64,000 nt of DNA from VRUE01 sp963844395 (GTDB taxonomy: Bacteria > Actinomycetota > Thermoleophilia > Solirubrobacterales > 70-9): assembly GCA_963844395.1 (NCBI GenBank), contig CAWJNX010000002.1, positions 496,001 through 560,000 of the forward strand, read 5' to 3'. The translations under genes and the position numbers were made by a program. Position 1 is the stretch's first letter; each line of letters opens with the position of its first letter. The notes beneath the pieces are model-generated. The model saw nothing but the letters and a program-made list of their open reading frames with translations. It ran no database searches and had not been told where the DNA came from. Positions 56,849-64,000 of the stretch are shown piece after piece.

Positions 56849-57265
56849 CTAACCCTCGCCAGCAGTGCGAGCAACGAACTCGGCGACTTCTTCGGCCTGC
56901 TCGCCGGAGAGGATCCCGCCGGGCATGCGGCCTGGCTCGCCGCTCGAGTTGACCCCAGCTTCGATCGCGTTGAGGACGCGCCCATTGGTCGCCTCGATCG
57001 TCTGTTCGGCGGTTCCGCCTTCGGGCGGGCCGGCCGGGGCCAGCAGTTCATCGAGGTCGGGGCCGAAGTTGCCGTCGGTCTCCGCCGCGTAGAGCGTGTG
57101 GCAGTTGCCGCAGTTGGTCTGGAAGAGGGCCTTGGCCGGCTCCAGGCCGGCGGGAACCTCGGCTTCCGGAGCCGAGTCGCCGTCGGCGCGGAAGGCCAGC
57201 CAGGGGATCAGGACCGCGAGGAAAACGACCAGCATTCCGAAGATGACGAAGGTCTTTTTGCTCAT
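56849..57265 (-). CDS. Membrane-anchored class I cytochrome c
   Basis: 138 residues. Uncleaved-type N-terminal helix (FVIFGMLVVFLAVLIPWLAF), acidic linker, then one heme c site: FQTNCGNCHTLYAAETDG (CxxCH). The likely sixth ligand is Met in EPGRMPGGILSGEQAEEVAE. A small monoheme carrier facing outside. No oxidase genes adjoin it in the window. The next gene is nth. Confidence 0.9.
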   Translation of the reverse strand: MSKKTFVIFGMLVVFLAVLIPWLAFRADGDSAPEAEVPAGLEPAKALFQTNCGNCHTLYAAETDGNFGPDLDELLAPAGPPEGGTAEQTIEATNGRVLNAIEAGVNSSGEPGRMPGGILSGEQAEEVAEFVARTAGEG

Positions 57266-57320
57266 TCGCGTGGGTTGCGCCGGCCCCCGAGGTCAGTCCC
57301 GCCGACCGGCGGCGCGGATA

Positions 57321-57992
57321 CTACCCACGCGGGGCCTGGGCGCGGTACCAGGGGCACATCCGGCGCAGCGCGCACTCTTCGCAGCGCGGTTTCGGCCGGC
57401 AGAGCGTGCGCCCGTGGCGGATCAGGTTCATGTGCAGCTCGTAGGCGTCCTCGGGATCGACGATCGCCAGCATCTCGTCGTGAGCGCGCTCGAAGGAGGC
57501 GCGTTCCGGGAAGAGGCCAAGCCGGCCACCGACGCGGTGGATGTGGACGTCGACCGGGATCTCAGGGATGTCCCAGGTGAAGATCAGCACGCAGGCGGCG
57601 GTTTTGCGGCCGACGCCCGGCAGCGAGAGTAGAAAGTCCAGCGACTCCTCGCGCGGCGCCGTCTTCGTCCAGTCGAGGTCGGGATGCTCGCCGAGCCGCT
57701 CGAGGATCGCCTGGATGCGGGGCGCCTTCTGCTTGGCAAGGCCGCCGGGCCGGATCGCGTCCTCGAGCTCCTCGACGGGAGCGTCCCGAACCTCCTCCCA
57801 GGTCGGATACCGCTCGCGCAACTGGGCGAAGGACCGGTCCCGGTTGCGATCGTTGGTGTGCTGCGATAGCACCGTCTTGATCAGCTCAGCGATCGGGTGT
57901 CCGTGCGGCTCGTTGACCGGCTGCCCGTACATCTCCCGCAGCCGGTCGCGGATCGCCCGCACCCTTTGCTTCCTCGGCCTCGTCCAAGTCAT
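57321..57992 (-). CDS. nth: Endonuclease III
   Basis: 223 residues. Base-excision glycosylase/AP lyase for oxidised pyrimidines. Helix-hairpin-helix SLPGVGRKTAACVLIF, catalytic Asp in IPVDVHIHRVGGRLGL, and the C-terminal 4Fe-4S site CRPKPRCEECALRRMC (Cys spacing 6-2-5). The family's KTVLSQHTND block is also present. Start at 57992; the divergent PAP2 gene lies beyond paired-arm element B. Confidence 0.95.
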   Translation of the reverse strand: MTWTRPRKQRVRAIRDRLREMYGQPVNEPHGHPIAELIKTVLSQHTNDRNRDRSFAQLRERYPTWEEVRDAPVEELEDAIRPGGLAKQKAPRIQAILERLGEHPDLDWTKTAPREESLDFLLSLPGVGRKTAACVLIFTWDIPEIPVDVHIHRVGGRLGLFPERASFERAHDEMLAIVDPEDAYELHMNLIRHGRTLCRPKPRCEECALRRMCPWYRAQAPRG

Positions 57993-58014
57993 CGGCGGAC
58001 CCTAACCTCCCCCA

Positions 58015-58126
58015 AAGGAGGCCGGGCACCCCTCCGAACGGCTTGTACTTTTTCGCCCGAGTGCGTGTCGAGAGACGGCCCGCTGCCCGCGAAAAAGTTG
58101 AGAGAGGAGGGGTGCCCGGCCTCCTT
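58015..58126. repeat. Intergenic paired-arm element B
   Basis: A 112-bp element with perfect 21-bp outer arms (58015-58035 and 58106-58126, core GAGGCCGGGCACCCCTCC) and perfect 10-bp inner arms ACTTTTTCGC (58047-58056) and GCGAAAAAGT (58089-58098). It lies in the divergent gap between nth and the PAP2 gene. The architecture matches element A at 45608-45724. Confidence 0.82.
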
Positions 58127-58164
58127 CGCCAGCGCTCCGTTAACCGGGGATTTACAATTGCGAG

Positions 58165-58938
58165 ATGCGCGCCCTCGCAGCGATCGGATCCCGGCTGCCC
58201 AACGGCTGGGGAGACCTCGGCAGGCAGATCGGCCTGCTGCTGATCGTCGACCTCGCCTACGAGACGGTGCGCGGGATCGCCGACGGCCAAAAGGCGACCG
58301 CGTTTGCCCACGGCCAGCAGATCATCGACGCCGAGATCGCCACCGGCACCTTCTTCGAGCCCGACCTGCAGGCCTTCCTGCTGCCGGCCAACTGGCTGAT
58401 CGATTTCGCCAACCAGGTCTATATGAACAGCCAGTTTGCGGTCGTGCTCGGCTTCTTCCTCTGGGTCTACTTCTTCCGCAACGAGGCCTTCTACTTCGTC
58501 CGCAACATGTTCATGGTCTCGATGGGCCTGGCGCTGGTCGGCTACGCGCTCTACCCGACGGCGCCGCCGCGGTTCTACGCGGAGTACGGCTTCGTCGACA
58601 CGATCAACGACTTCTCCAGCGTCAACCACGACTCGGCCCTGGCCAAGCTCTTCATCAACCCCTACGCCGCCGTGCCGAGCATGCACTGCGCCTTCGCGCT
58701 GATGGTCGGCGTCAGCGGCGTCCGCCTGGCCCGCTTCAGGGTCAGCCGGGTCTTCTGGGCCTGCTGGCCGCTGCTCGTCGCCTGGGTCGTGATCGTCACC
58801 GGCAACCACTACTGGATCGACATCGTCCTCGGTTGGGGAGTCGCGGCCGTCGCGGCGCTGGTTGCCGTCCGCCTCGCCCGCGCCCGGCCCGAGGCATGGG
58901 CCTGGCGATGGGGCTCGCCGCAGGAGGCGGAGGTCTAG
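58165..58938 (+). CDS. PAP2-superfamily membrane phosphatase/transferase (inositol-phosphotransferase-like)
   Basis: 257 residues with six predicted membrane helices. PAP2 catalytic motifs: NPYAAVPSMHCAFALMVG (first His) and VTGNHYWIDIVLGW (second His and Asp). The upstream ALYPTAPPRFYAEYGFVDT matches the Aur1/Ipt1-like branch that handles inositol phospholipids. It heads a row with a CDP-alcohol transferase and ino1, which supports an inositol-lipid role. The exact reaction is not determined. Confidence 0.87.
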   Translation: MRALAAIGSRLPNGWGDLGRQIGLLLIVDLAYETVRGIADGQKATAFAHGQQIIDAEIATGTFFEPDLQAFLLPANWLIDFANQVYMNSQFAVVLGFFLWVYFFRNEAFYFVRNMFMVSMGLALVGYALYPTAPPRFYAEYGFVDTINDFSSVNHDSALAKLFINPYAAVPSMHCAFALMVGVSGVRLARFRVSRVFWACWPLLVAWVVIVTGNHYWIDIVLGWGVAAVAALVAVRLARARPEAWAWRWGSPQEAEV

Positions 58939-58985
58939 CTTTCTCCCGTCGGTAGCCGACCCACCGATGGACTAGCCTCACGCCA

Positions 58986-59651
58986 ATGGAACCTTCGGCG
59001 CCGCCACGGGCCCCGGGTGGGCGTCGCGACGGCCGCCAGGCGCGCAACGCCCAGGAGCTTCGCGCCTACGCCCGCGAGCGGCTGATCGAGTCGCGGCTGA
59101 CCCCGAACGCGATCTCGGTCGCCGGCCTGATCGGCAACCTCGTCGCCGCGGCGCTGGTTACCCAGCGTCTTTTCTTCCTGGCGGGTGTCGCCTTCATCCT
59201 CGGCTCGGTGATGGACACGCTCGACGGCCGCTACTCGCGGATGTCGGGCAAGGGGACCCTGTTCGGCGCCTTCCTCGACTCGACTCTGGACCGGCTCGAG
59301 GAGGGGATCGTGCTGGCTGCCGTCGCCGGCTATTTTGCCGCCACCGGCGACGACTTCGCCGCGGCGATGTGCGTGATCGCCGTGCTCGGCTCGCTGATGG
59401 TCTCCTACACGCGGGCGCGCGCCGAGGCGCTCGGGGTCGAGTGCAAGGTGGGGTTGGCTACGCGGCCCGTGCGGGTAGTCATACTCTCCATCGGCTTGGT
59501 CTTTGCCAAGGGTGCCGGGCTCGGAGACTTTGAGTTGCTGGCCCCAGCGATCTACGCTATCGCGGCCTTGACCACGGTCACGGCGGTCCAACGCGTATGG
59601 CACGTCAGAAACGAGCTTTCAAGCGAGGCCCAAGGGCCGCCCACCCTGTAA
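58986..59651 (+). CDS. CDP-alcohol phosphatidyltransferase (likely phosphatidylinositol-phosphate synthase)
   Basis: 221 residues. The signature DxxDGxxxR...GxxxDxxxD reads VMDTLDGRYSRMSGKG, then FGAFLDSTLDRLEEG, with the usual Ala before Arg replaced by Ser. RLTPNAISVAGLIGNLVAAA precedes it; five or six membrane helices in all. Actinobacterial PIP synthases of this type condense CDP-diacylglycerol with inositol-3-phosphate. Ino1, which makes that substrate, is the next gene, so I favour PIP synthase. Confidence 0.88.
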   Translation: MEPSAPPRAPGGRRDGRQARNAQELRAYARERLIESRLTPNAISVAGLIGNLVAAALVTQRLFFLAGVAFILGSVMDTLDGRYSRMSGKGTLFGAFLDSTLDRLEEGIVLAAVAGYFAATGDDFAAAMCVIAVLGSLMVSYTRARAEALGVECKVGLATRPVRVVILSIGLVFAKGAGLGDFELLAPAIYAIAALTTVTAVQRVWHVRNELSSEAQGPPTL

Positions 59652-59712
59652 CCAGTCTAGGCCGCAGGTGTGCTTTGCCTCCCAGCCCGACCAGGAAGGA
59701 CTTCGAGCTTTG

Positions 59713-60885
59713 ATGAGTGAGACCAACGGAGCAAGCGTCAACGGCGCCAGCCGCCAGGATGAGAAGGTCCGCGTCGCGATAGTCGGCGTCGGCAACTGCG
59801 CCAACTCCTTCATCCAGGGCGTCCAGTACTACAAGGACGCCGACCCCTCGGAGGAAGTTCCCGGGCTGATGCACGTCAACCTCGGCGGCTACCATGTGCG
59901 CGACGTCGAATTCGTCGCCGCCTTCGACATCGACTCCGAGAAGGTCGGCAAGGACCTCTCGCAGGCGATCTGGTCGGGCCAGAACGACACGATCAAGTTC
60001 GCCGAGGTGCCCGAGCTGGGCGTCGAGGTCCAGCGCGGCATGACCCACGACGGGCTGGGCAAGTATTTGAAAGAGAAGATCACCAAAGCGCCGGGCGAAA
60101 CGGCGGACGTCGTCGGCATCCTCGAAGAGACCAAGGCCGACGTGCTGGTCTGCTACCTGCCGGTCGGCTCCGAGGAGGCGACCAAGTGGTACGTCGAACA
60201 GGCGCTCAAAGCCGGCGTCGGCTTCGTCAACTGCCTACCCGTCTTCATCGCCCGCGAGGACTACTGGGACAAGCAGTTCAAGGAAGCCGGCCTGCCGATC
60301 ATCGGCGACGACATCAAGTCCCAGGTCGGGGCGACGATCGTCCACCGCCAGCTCGCCCGCCTCTTCCACGACCGCGGCGTGCGCATGGAGCGCACCTCGC
60401 AGCTCAACGTCGGCGGCAACATGGACTTCTACAACATGCTCGAGCGCGAGCGGCTCGACTCGAAGAAGATCTCGAAGACCAACGCGGTGACCTCGATCAT
60501 GGGCCACGAGCTGCCCGACGAGGACGTCCACGTCGGCCCATCCGACTACGTCGCCTGGCTGACCGACCGCAAGTGGGCGCACATCCGGATCGAGGGCAAA
60601 GCCTTCGGCGACGTGCCGCTCAACGTCGAGCTGAAGCTCGAGGTCTGGGACTCGCCCAACTCCGCCGGCGTCGTGATCGACGCGGTGCGGATCATCAAGC
60701 TGGCGCTCAACAACGGCGTCGCCGGCCAGCTCGACGGGCCGTCCAGCTACCTGATGAAGTCGCCGCACTCGCAGCGTCCCGACGACGAAGCGCGCGAGCA
60801 GACCGAGGAGTTCATCGCCGCCAACGCGCGCGGCAAGAGCCCGGTGGCTGCCGCGACGTCGGCCGAGACCAAGGCCGAGGCCTGA
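59713..60885 (+). CDS. ino1: Myo-inositol-3-phosphate synthase
   Basis: 390 residues from ATG 59713. NAD-dependent conversion of glucose-6-phosphate to inositol-3-phosphate. Rossmann motif VRVAIVGVGNCANSFIQGVQ; family blocks VLVCYLPVGSEEATKWYVEQ, GLPIIGDDIKSQVGATIVHR, then RTSQLNVGGNMDFYNM and LKLEVWDSPNSAGVVIDAVR. This is the short actinobacterial/archaeal form. It feeds the upstream CDP-alcohol transferase and PAP2-type protein. Confidence 0.95.
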   Translation: MSETNGASVNGASRQDEKVRVAIVGVGNCANSFIQGVQYYKDADPSEEVPGLMHVNLGGYHVRDVEFVAAFDIDSEKVGKDLSQAIWSGQNDTIKFAEVPELGVEVQRGMTHDGLGKYLKEKITKAPGETADVVGILEETKADVLVCYLPVGSEEATKWYVEQALKAGVGFVNCLPVFIAREDYWDKQFKEAGLPIIGDDIKSQVGATIVHRQLARLFHDRGVRMERTSQLNVGGNMDFYNMLERERLDSKKISKTNAVTSIMGHELPDEDVHVGPSDYVAWLTDRKWAHIRIEGKAFGDVPLNVELKLEVWDSPNSAGVVIDAVRIIKLALNNGVAGQLDGPSSYLMKSPHSQRPDDEAREQTEEFIAANARGKSPVAAATSAETKAEA

Positions 60886-60926
60886 TCTGAGGCCCCGCCG
60901 CGGGCGGGCTCTTATCCTGCTGGTTC

Positions 60927-62201
60927 GTGCCGGCTGAACCGCTCTCGATAGCCCAGGTCACGCCCCACCGGCGGACCACCCGCAACCCAGTCAACGAGTT
61001 CGTCAGGCGGGTCTCCGAGGAGCTGGAGCGACGCGGCCACGAGGTCCTGACGGTCGCCGCCGGCGACCCGGTCAAGAAACGGCTGGGGTCGAACTCGATC
61101 GACGTCGTCCACGTTCATGAGCCCTTCGCCCCCAGCATCTCCTCGGCGGCGCTGCGCCACTCCCACTCGCTCAACGTCGCCACCTTCCACAAACCGCAGG
61201 AGCGGGTGCTCTCGACCCAGGTGGCGCGGCCGCTGGTCGAGGTCTTCTTCGGCCGCCTCGACGCCCGCACCGTCTCCTCGCCCGCCACCGGGCGGCTGCT
61301 GGAGCGCTACTTCCCCGGTCCCTACGAGCTGATCGAGCCCAGCGGCACGGAGCGCGACTGGGCGCGGGTGGCAGCCGAGCTGGAGGCCGTCTACCGCCGC
61401 ATCCTCGCCCGCCGCCACGATCCCGACGGCGACGCCGAGCTGCGCCGGCGCATCGCTGAGCGCCCGCTGATCGAGGTCGACCTCCACATGCACACCGACC
61501 ACTCGCCCGACTGCGCGACCCCGGTCGAGGTGCTGCTCGAGACCGCCCGCGACCGCGGCCTCGGGGCGATCGCGATTACCGACCACAACGAGGTCTCCGG
61601 GGCGCTGGAGGCGCGGCGGATCGCAGCCGAGATGGGCGACATCGAGGTGATCGTCGCCGAGGAGGTGATGACCGCCGAGCAGGGCGAGGTGATCGGTCTC
61701 TTCCTCGAGGAGAAGATCCCGCGGGGGATGACGATGGCGGAGACGATCGCCGCAATCCGAGAGCAAGGAGGGCTCGTCTACGTCCCGCACCCGTTCGACC
61801 GCTTCCACTCGGTGCCCGACTACGAGCACCTGCTCGACATCGTCGAGGAGATCGACATCCTCGAGGTCTTCAACCCGCGCGTGGCGCTGACCGCCTTCAA
61901 CGAGGAGGCCGAGCGCTTCGCCCGCAAGTACCGGATCGTTCCCGGCGCCGGCTCCGACAGCCACGTCGCCCAGGGGTTGGGCAGCGTGCGGGTGCGGGTC
62001 CACGAGTTCCACGGGCCGGCCGAGTTCCTCGAGGCGATGCGCGACGCCGACATCACCCGCAAGCACAAGAACCTGGTCTACGTGCAGGCGCTGAAGCTGC
62101 TGCAGACGACGGGGCGCCCAAAGGCGGCCAAGCGCAGCGTCCCCGACGCCAAACCGGTGCGGGGCGGGCGGCCGCGCCGGGAGAGGCGGCGGATCTCCTG
62201 A
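60927..62201 (+). CDS. Chimera of a collapsed GT4 glycosyltransferase and a PHP-domain phosphoesterase
   Basis: 424 residues, GTG start. Residues 1-135 resemble the N-terminal acceptor domain of GT4 enzymes (SIAQVTPHRRTTRNPVNEFV, DVVHVHEPFAPSISSAALRH, VSSPATGRLLERYF). They pass directly into ERDWARVAAELEAVYRRILA (about 142-161), which looks like the last GT4 helix, so the nucleotide-sugar-binding domain is missing. From about 180 a PHP domain follows: EVDLHMHTDHSPDCATPVEV, IAITDHNEVSGA, YVPHPFDRFHS, GAGSDSHVAQGLGSV, with all metal-binding His/Asp visible. The phosphoesterase half is likely active. Next to ino1; substrate unknown. Confidence 0.8.
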   Translation: MPAEPLSIAQVTPHRRTTRNPVNEFVRRVSEELERRGHEVLTVAAGDPVKKRLGSNSIDVVHVHEPFAPSISSAALRHSHSLNVATFHKPQERVLSTQVARPLVEVFFGRLDARTVSSPATGRLLERYFPGPYELIEPSGTERDWARVAAELEAVYRRILARRHDPDGDAELRRRIAERPLIEVDLHMHTDHSPDCATPVEVLLETARDRGLGAIAITDHNEVSGALEARRIAAEMGDIEVIVAEEVMTAEQGEVIGLFLEEKIPRGMTMAETIAAIREQGGLVYVPHPFDRFHSVPDYEHLLDIVEEIDILEVFNPRVALTAFNEEAERFARKYRIVPGAGSDSHVAQGLGSVRVRVHEFHGPAEFLEAMRDADITRKHKNLVYVQALKLLQTTGRPKAAKRSVPDAKPVRGGRPRRERRRIS

Positions 62202-62265
62202 GCCGCACCACCGAGAAACGACTAACCCAGCTGGTTCCCGCCGGAAAGAGCGGCGGCAAGGGCTG

Positions 62266-62928
62266 ATGCAGGCGGGCCGCGAGAAAGGAGCCGCGGCCGG
62301 CTCGTCAAAGAGATCGCCCAGCGTGCCGGCGACCGACGACGAGATCAGAGAGAAGTACCTGGAGCGGGCGATCCGCGAGCTCAACCAGCTCACCCACGAA
62401 CTCCAGGACTGCCCCCACTGCCCGCGCGGCAAGCTGATGCCGGTGCTGGGCTCAGGCCATCCCCAGGCCGACGTGCTGATGGTCAAGCACGCCCCCGGCG
62501 TGGCGGAGATCGAAGAGGGCGTCGCCTTCTACGGGCGGGCCGGCAACGCGCTGATGAAAAGCTTCAAACGGCTCGGGGTCGATCCGCTGGTCGTCTACGG
62601 CACGCTCTGCGTCAAGTGCCCGATCGCCGAGCCCGACCTGGCCGCCGAGGAGTGCGTGCGCCGCCTTGTCGAGGAGATAGCGATCGTCCAGCCGAAGATC
62701 CTCGTCGTGATGGGAGAGCCGGCGCTGCGCGTGCTGAACCAGCTCCAGATCCCGCTCTCGCGCCCAATCGAGCCCCGCGAGGGAGAGATCCAGGCCTTCT
62801 CGCCGACCATCGACGCTCTCTACACCCCCGATATCGACGATTCGCTCGACGAAGAGGGGGCCAAGCAGCGGTTCTGGCGGGCGTTCAAGACGCTTGGAGA
62901 GTGGTACGAGGACTTGCCGCCTTATTAG
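62266..62928 (+). CDS. Uracil-DNA glycosylase superfamily protein, divergent family 4-like
   Basis: 220 residues. Iron-sulfur-type Cys pattern CPHC near the N-terminus, then LCVKCPIAEPD and EECVRRLVEEIAIVQPKILV, as in family 4/5 UDGs. The order of motifs fits, but motif 1, normally GEAPG or GEGPG, reads MVKHAPGVAEIEEGVAFYGR, and there is no clear C-terminal HPS-type motif. So DNA binding and the cluster look conserved while catalysis may differ. The stop is three bases before the trypsin-like gene. Confidence 0.82.
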   Translation: MQAGREKGAAAGSSKRSPSVPATDDEIREKYLERAIRELNQLTHELQDCPHCPRGKLMPVLGSGHPQADVLMVKHAPGVAEIEEGVAFYGRAGNALMKSFKRLGVDPLVVYGTLCVKCPIAEPDLAAEECVRRLVEEIAIVQPKILVVMGEPALRVLNQLQIPLSRPIEPREGEIQAFSPTIDALYTPDIDDSLDEEGAKQRFWRAFKTLGEWYEDLPPY

Positions 62929-62931
62929 CGG

Positions 62932-64000
62932 ATGAGACGGCTTCTTCTGCCAGCGGTGACGATGGTCGGCGTCTTAGCCGTCGTGGTCGCCGCCTTCGCC
63001 ATCATCGAAGGCGGCGAGGCCCCTGCGAAGCGCTATCCGTGGGTGGCACAGATACGCAGCGACGGCGGCTTCTGCACCGGATCGCTGATCGGCGGCGAAT
63101 GGGTCGTGACCGCCGCTCATTGCGTCACCGACGAAAGCCTGAGCCCCACCGCGCGGACTCTGGTGGAGGTACGGGTCGGAAGCGACGACCTCGACCGAGG
63201 CGGCGAGCTGCGCTCTGTTCGACGAAGTGGTTCCCTACCCGGCGTTCGATGACTCGGGCGGCGCTCACGCCGCTGACCTGGCCTTGCTCCGCCTCGTGCA
63301 GAAGGTGGCGCCGACCCCCGTGCCCCTCGTCCCCGCTTCGCGCGCGGGCAGCCTTCACGTCGGAAACCAGGCCTTCATTGCCGGCTGGGGAAACGCGAAG
63401 CCGCCGTCCGTCGGCAAGGGGAAGCCGGTCGCCAGGCTGAGGAACGCCCTCGTTCGGCTACGGCCCAGCAGTTTTTGCTCAAGGGAATGGGCAAAGGAGC
63501 CCTTCGACTCGACCAGCGAGCTGTGTAGCACCGCGAGCAGTGGCGAGGCTTGTTATGGAGACAGCGGCGGCCCGCTCTTCGTCGATCGGGGGTATCCGAG
63601 AAGCGAGCTTTTCGGCGTGATCTTGGACGGAGCCCCTCATTGCCGGCCCGGTCACGTCAACCTCTACGCCAACCTGGTCGACGGCCCCCTGCGTCGCTGG
63701 CTCGAGCTGCAGCTGGCGGGGGCGGAGAAGCGGCTCGTCTCGTGCCCCGACGTCACGGTCCGGGGCCTGCTCGGCACGGTCGTCGTGCGAGAGGTCCTAA
63801 CCAATACGGGCTGCGCGACCGCGAGCGCGACGGCGCGTGACGTAAGTGCCAGGGACGAATGCGTCGAGGAGACGCCGTCCGGCGTCAACGACTGCGAGTC
63901 GAACGAGTTCCGGTGCGAGACGAGGCTCGAGATGGGCCCGGCGGGGGTCGCCTTTCGCACGAGCTGTCGCCAGGGGACGTTGAAGATCTCGTTCCGACAG
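62932..64000 (+). pseudogene. Trypsin-like (S1) serine protease, single-base frameshift, runs past the window end
   Basis: The first frame gives a signal peptide (MRRLLLPAVTMVGVLAVVVA), an N-terminus IIEGGEAPAKRYPWVAQI like mature trypsin, and the catalytic His in WVVTAAHCVTDE. It stops at 63252. One base over, the sequence continues as DEVVPYPAFDDSGGAHAADL (catalytic Asp), FIAGWGNAKPP and ACYGDSGGPLFVDRG (catalytic Ser). That frame stays open to base 64000. Removing one T at 63218-63219 rejoins the frames as RSVDEVVPY. The C-terminal part after about 63700 is Cys-rich and incomplete. Real decay or assembly indel. Confidence 0.85.

Overview
The window is 64 kb of high-GC, gene-dense bacterial chromosome with short intergenic gaps, many GTG/TTG starts and many 1-8 base gene overlaps. 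The gene set points to an actinobacterium: a dnaK-grpE-dnaJ-hspR-clpB heat-shock cluster, myo-inositol-phosphate synthase next to a CDP-alcohol phosphatidyltransferase, and a lone MsiK/UgpC-type ABC ATPase. I favour class Thermoleophilia (Solirubrobacterales-like), but that placement is an inference without a database search.

Layout. 0.2-3.5 kb: a DUF2182 membrane protein, two DUF899 thioredoxin-like proteins facing each other (one frameshifted), a PIN-toxin remnant and a membrane-tethered receiver-like protein. 3.5-4.8 kb: two tRNA-Ala genes around an acidic low-complexity protein. 4.8-17.9 kb: a 2-oxoacid dehydrogenase and cofactor block: lipA-lipB (lipoate), pdhA-pdhB-pdhC and lpd (E1/E2/E3), then thiE and a TPP riboswitch driving thiO and a fused thiS-thiG (thiamine), ending in tRNA-Lys. 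The enzyme complex sits beside the synthesis genes for two of its cofactors.

17.9-27 kb is accessory: a large secreted subtilase with NHL repeats and a GT-C-like membrane protein, bracketed by a 56-bp direct repeat from a peroxiredoxin gene, then a junkyard of broken genes (frameshifted peroxiredoxin, GrpB tail, truncated dprA, methyltransferase stub). 27-45.3 kb carries most of de novo purine synthesis in four blocks (purH-purN; purF; purL-Q-S-C; purB-E-D). Between them lie a nitronate-monooxygenase-like gene, a TolB-like propeller, an ABC ATPase with an odd P-loop, a P450, and two toxin-antitoxin-type pairs (wHTH-MNT/HEPN-like and Phd/VapC). 45.3-48.6 kb: a GYD protein and a cell-wall hydrolase operon. 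48.6-55.4 kb: the chaperone cluster. 55.6-64 kb: a secreted EEP nuclease, cytochrome c, endonuclease III, a phosphoinositide block (PAP2, CDP-alcohol transferase, ino1, a GT4-remnant/PHP chimera), a UDG-family protein and a frameshifted trypsin-like protease running off the end.

Two features stand out. First, an ~80-bp palindromic repeat lies in frame inside three unrelated genes (pdhC, grpE and a membrane protein), and its arms change together so that pairing is kept. A different ~115-bp paired-arm element occurs in two intergenic gaps, again with matched arm changes. Second, four otherwise intact genes are each broken by a single base, which could be true decay but is also what assembly indels look like.
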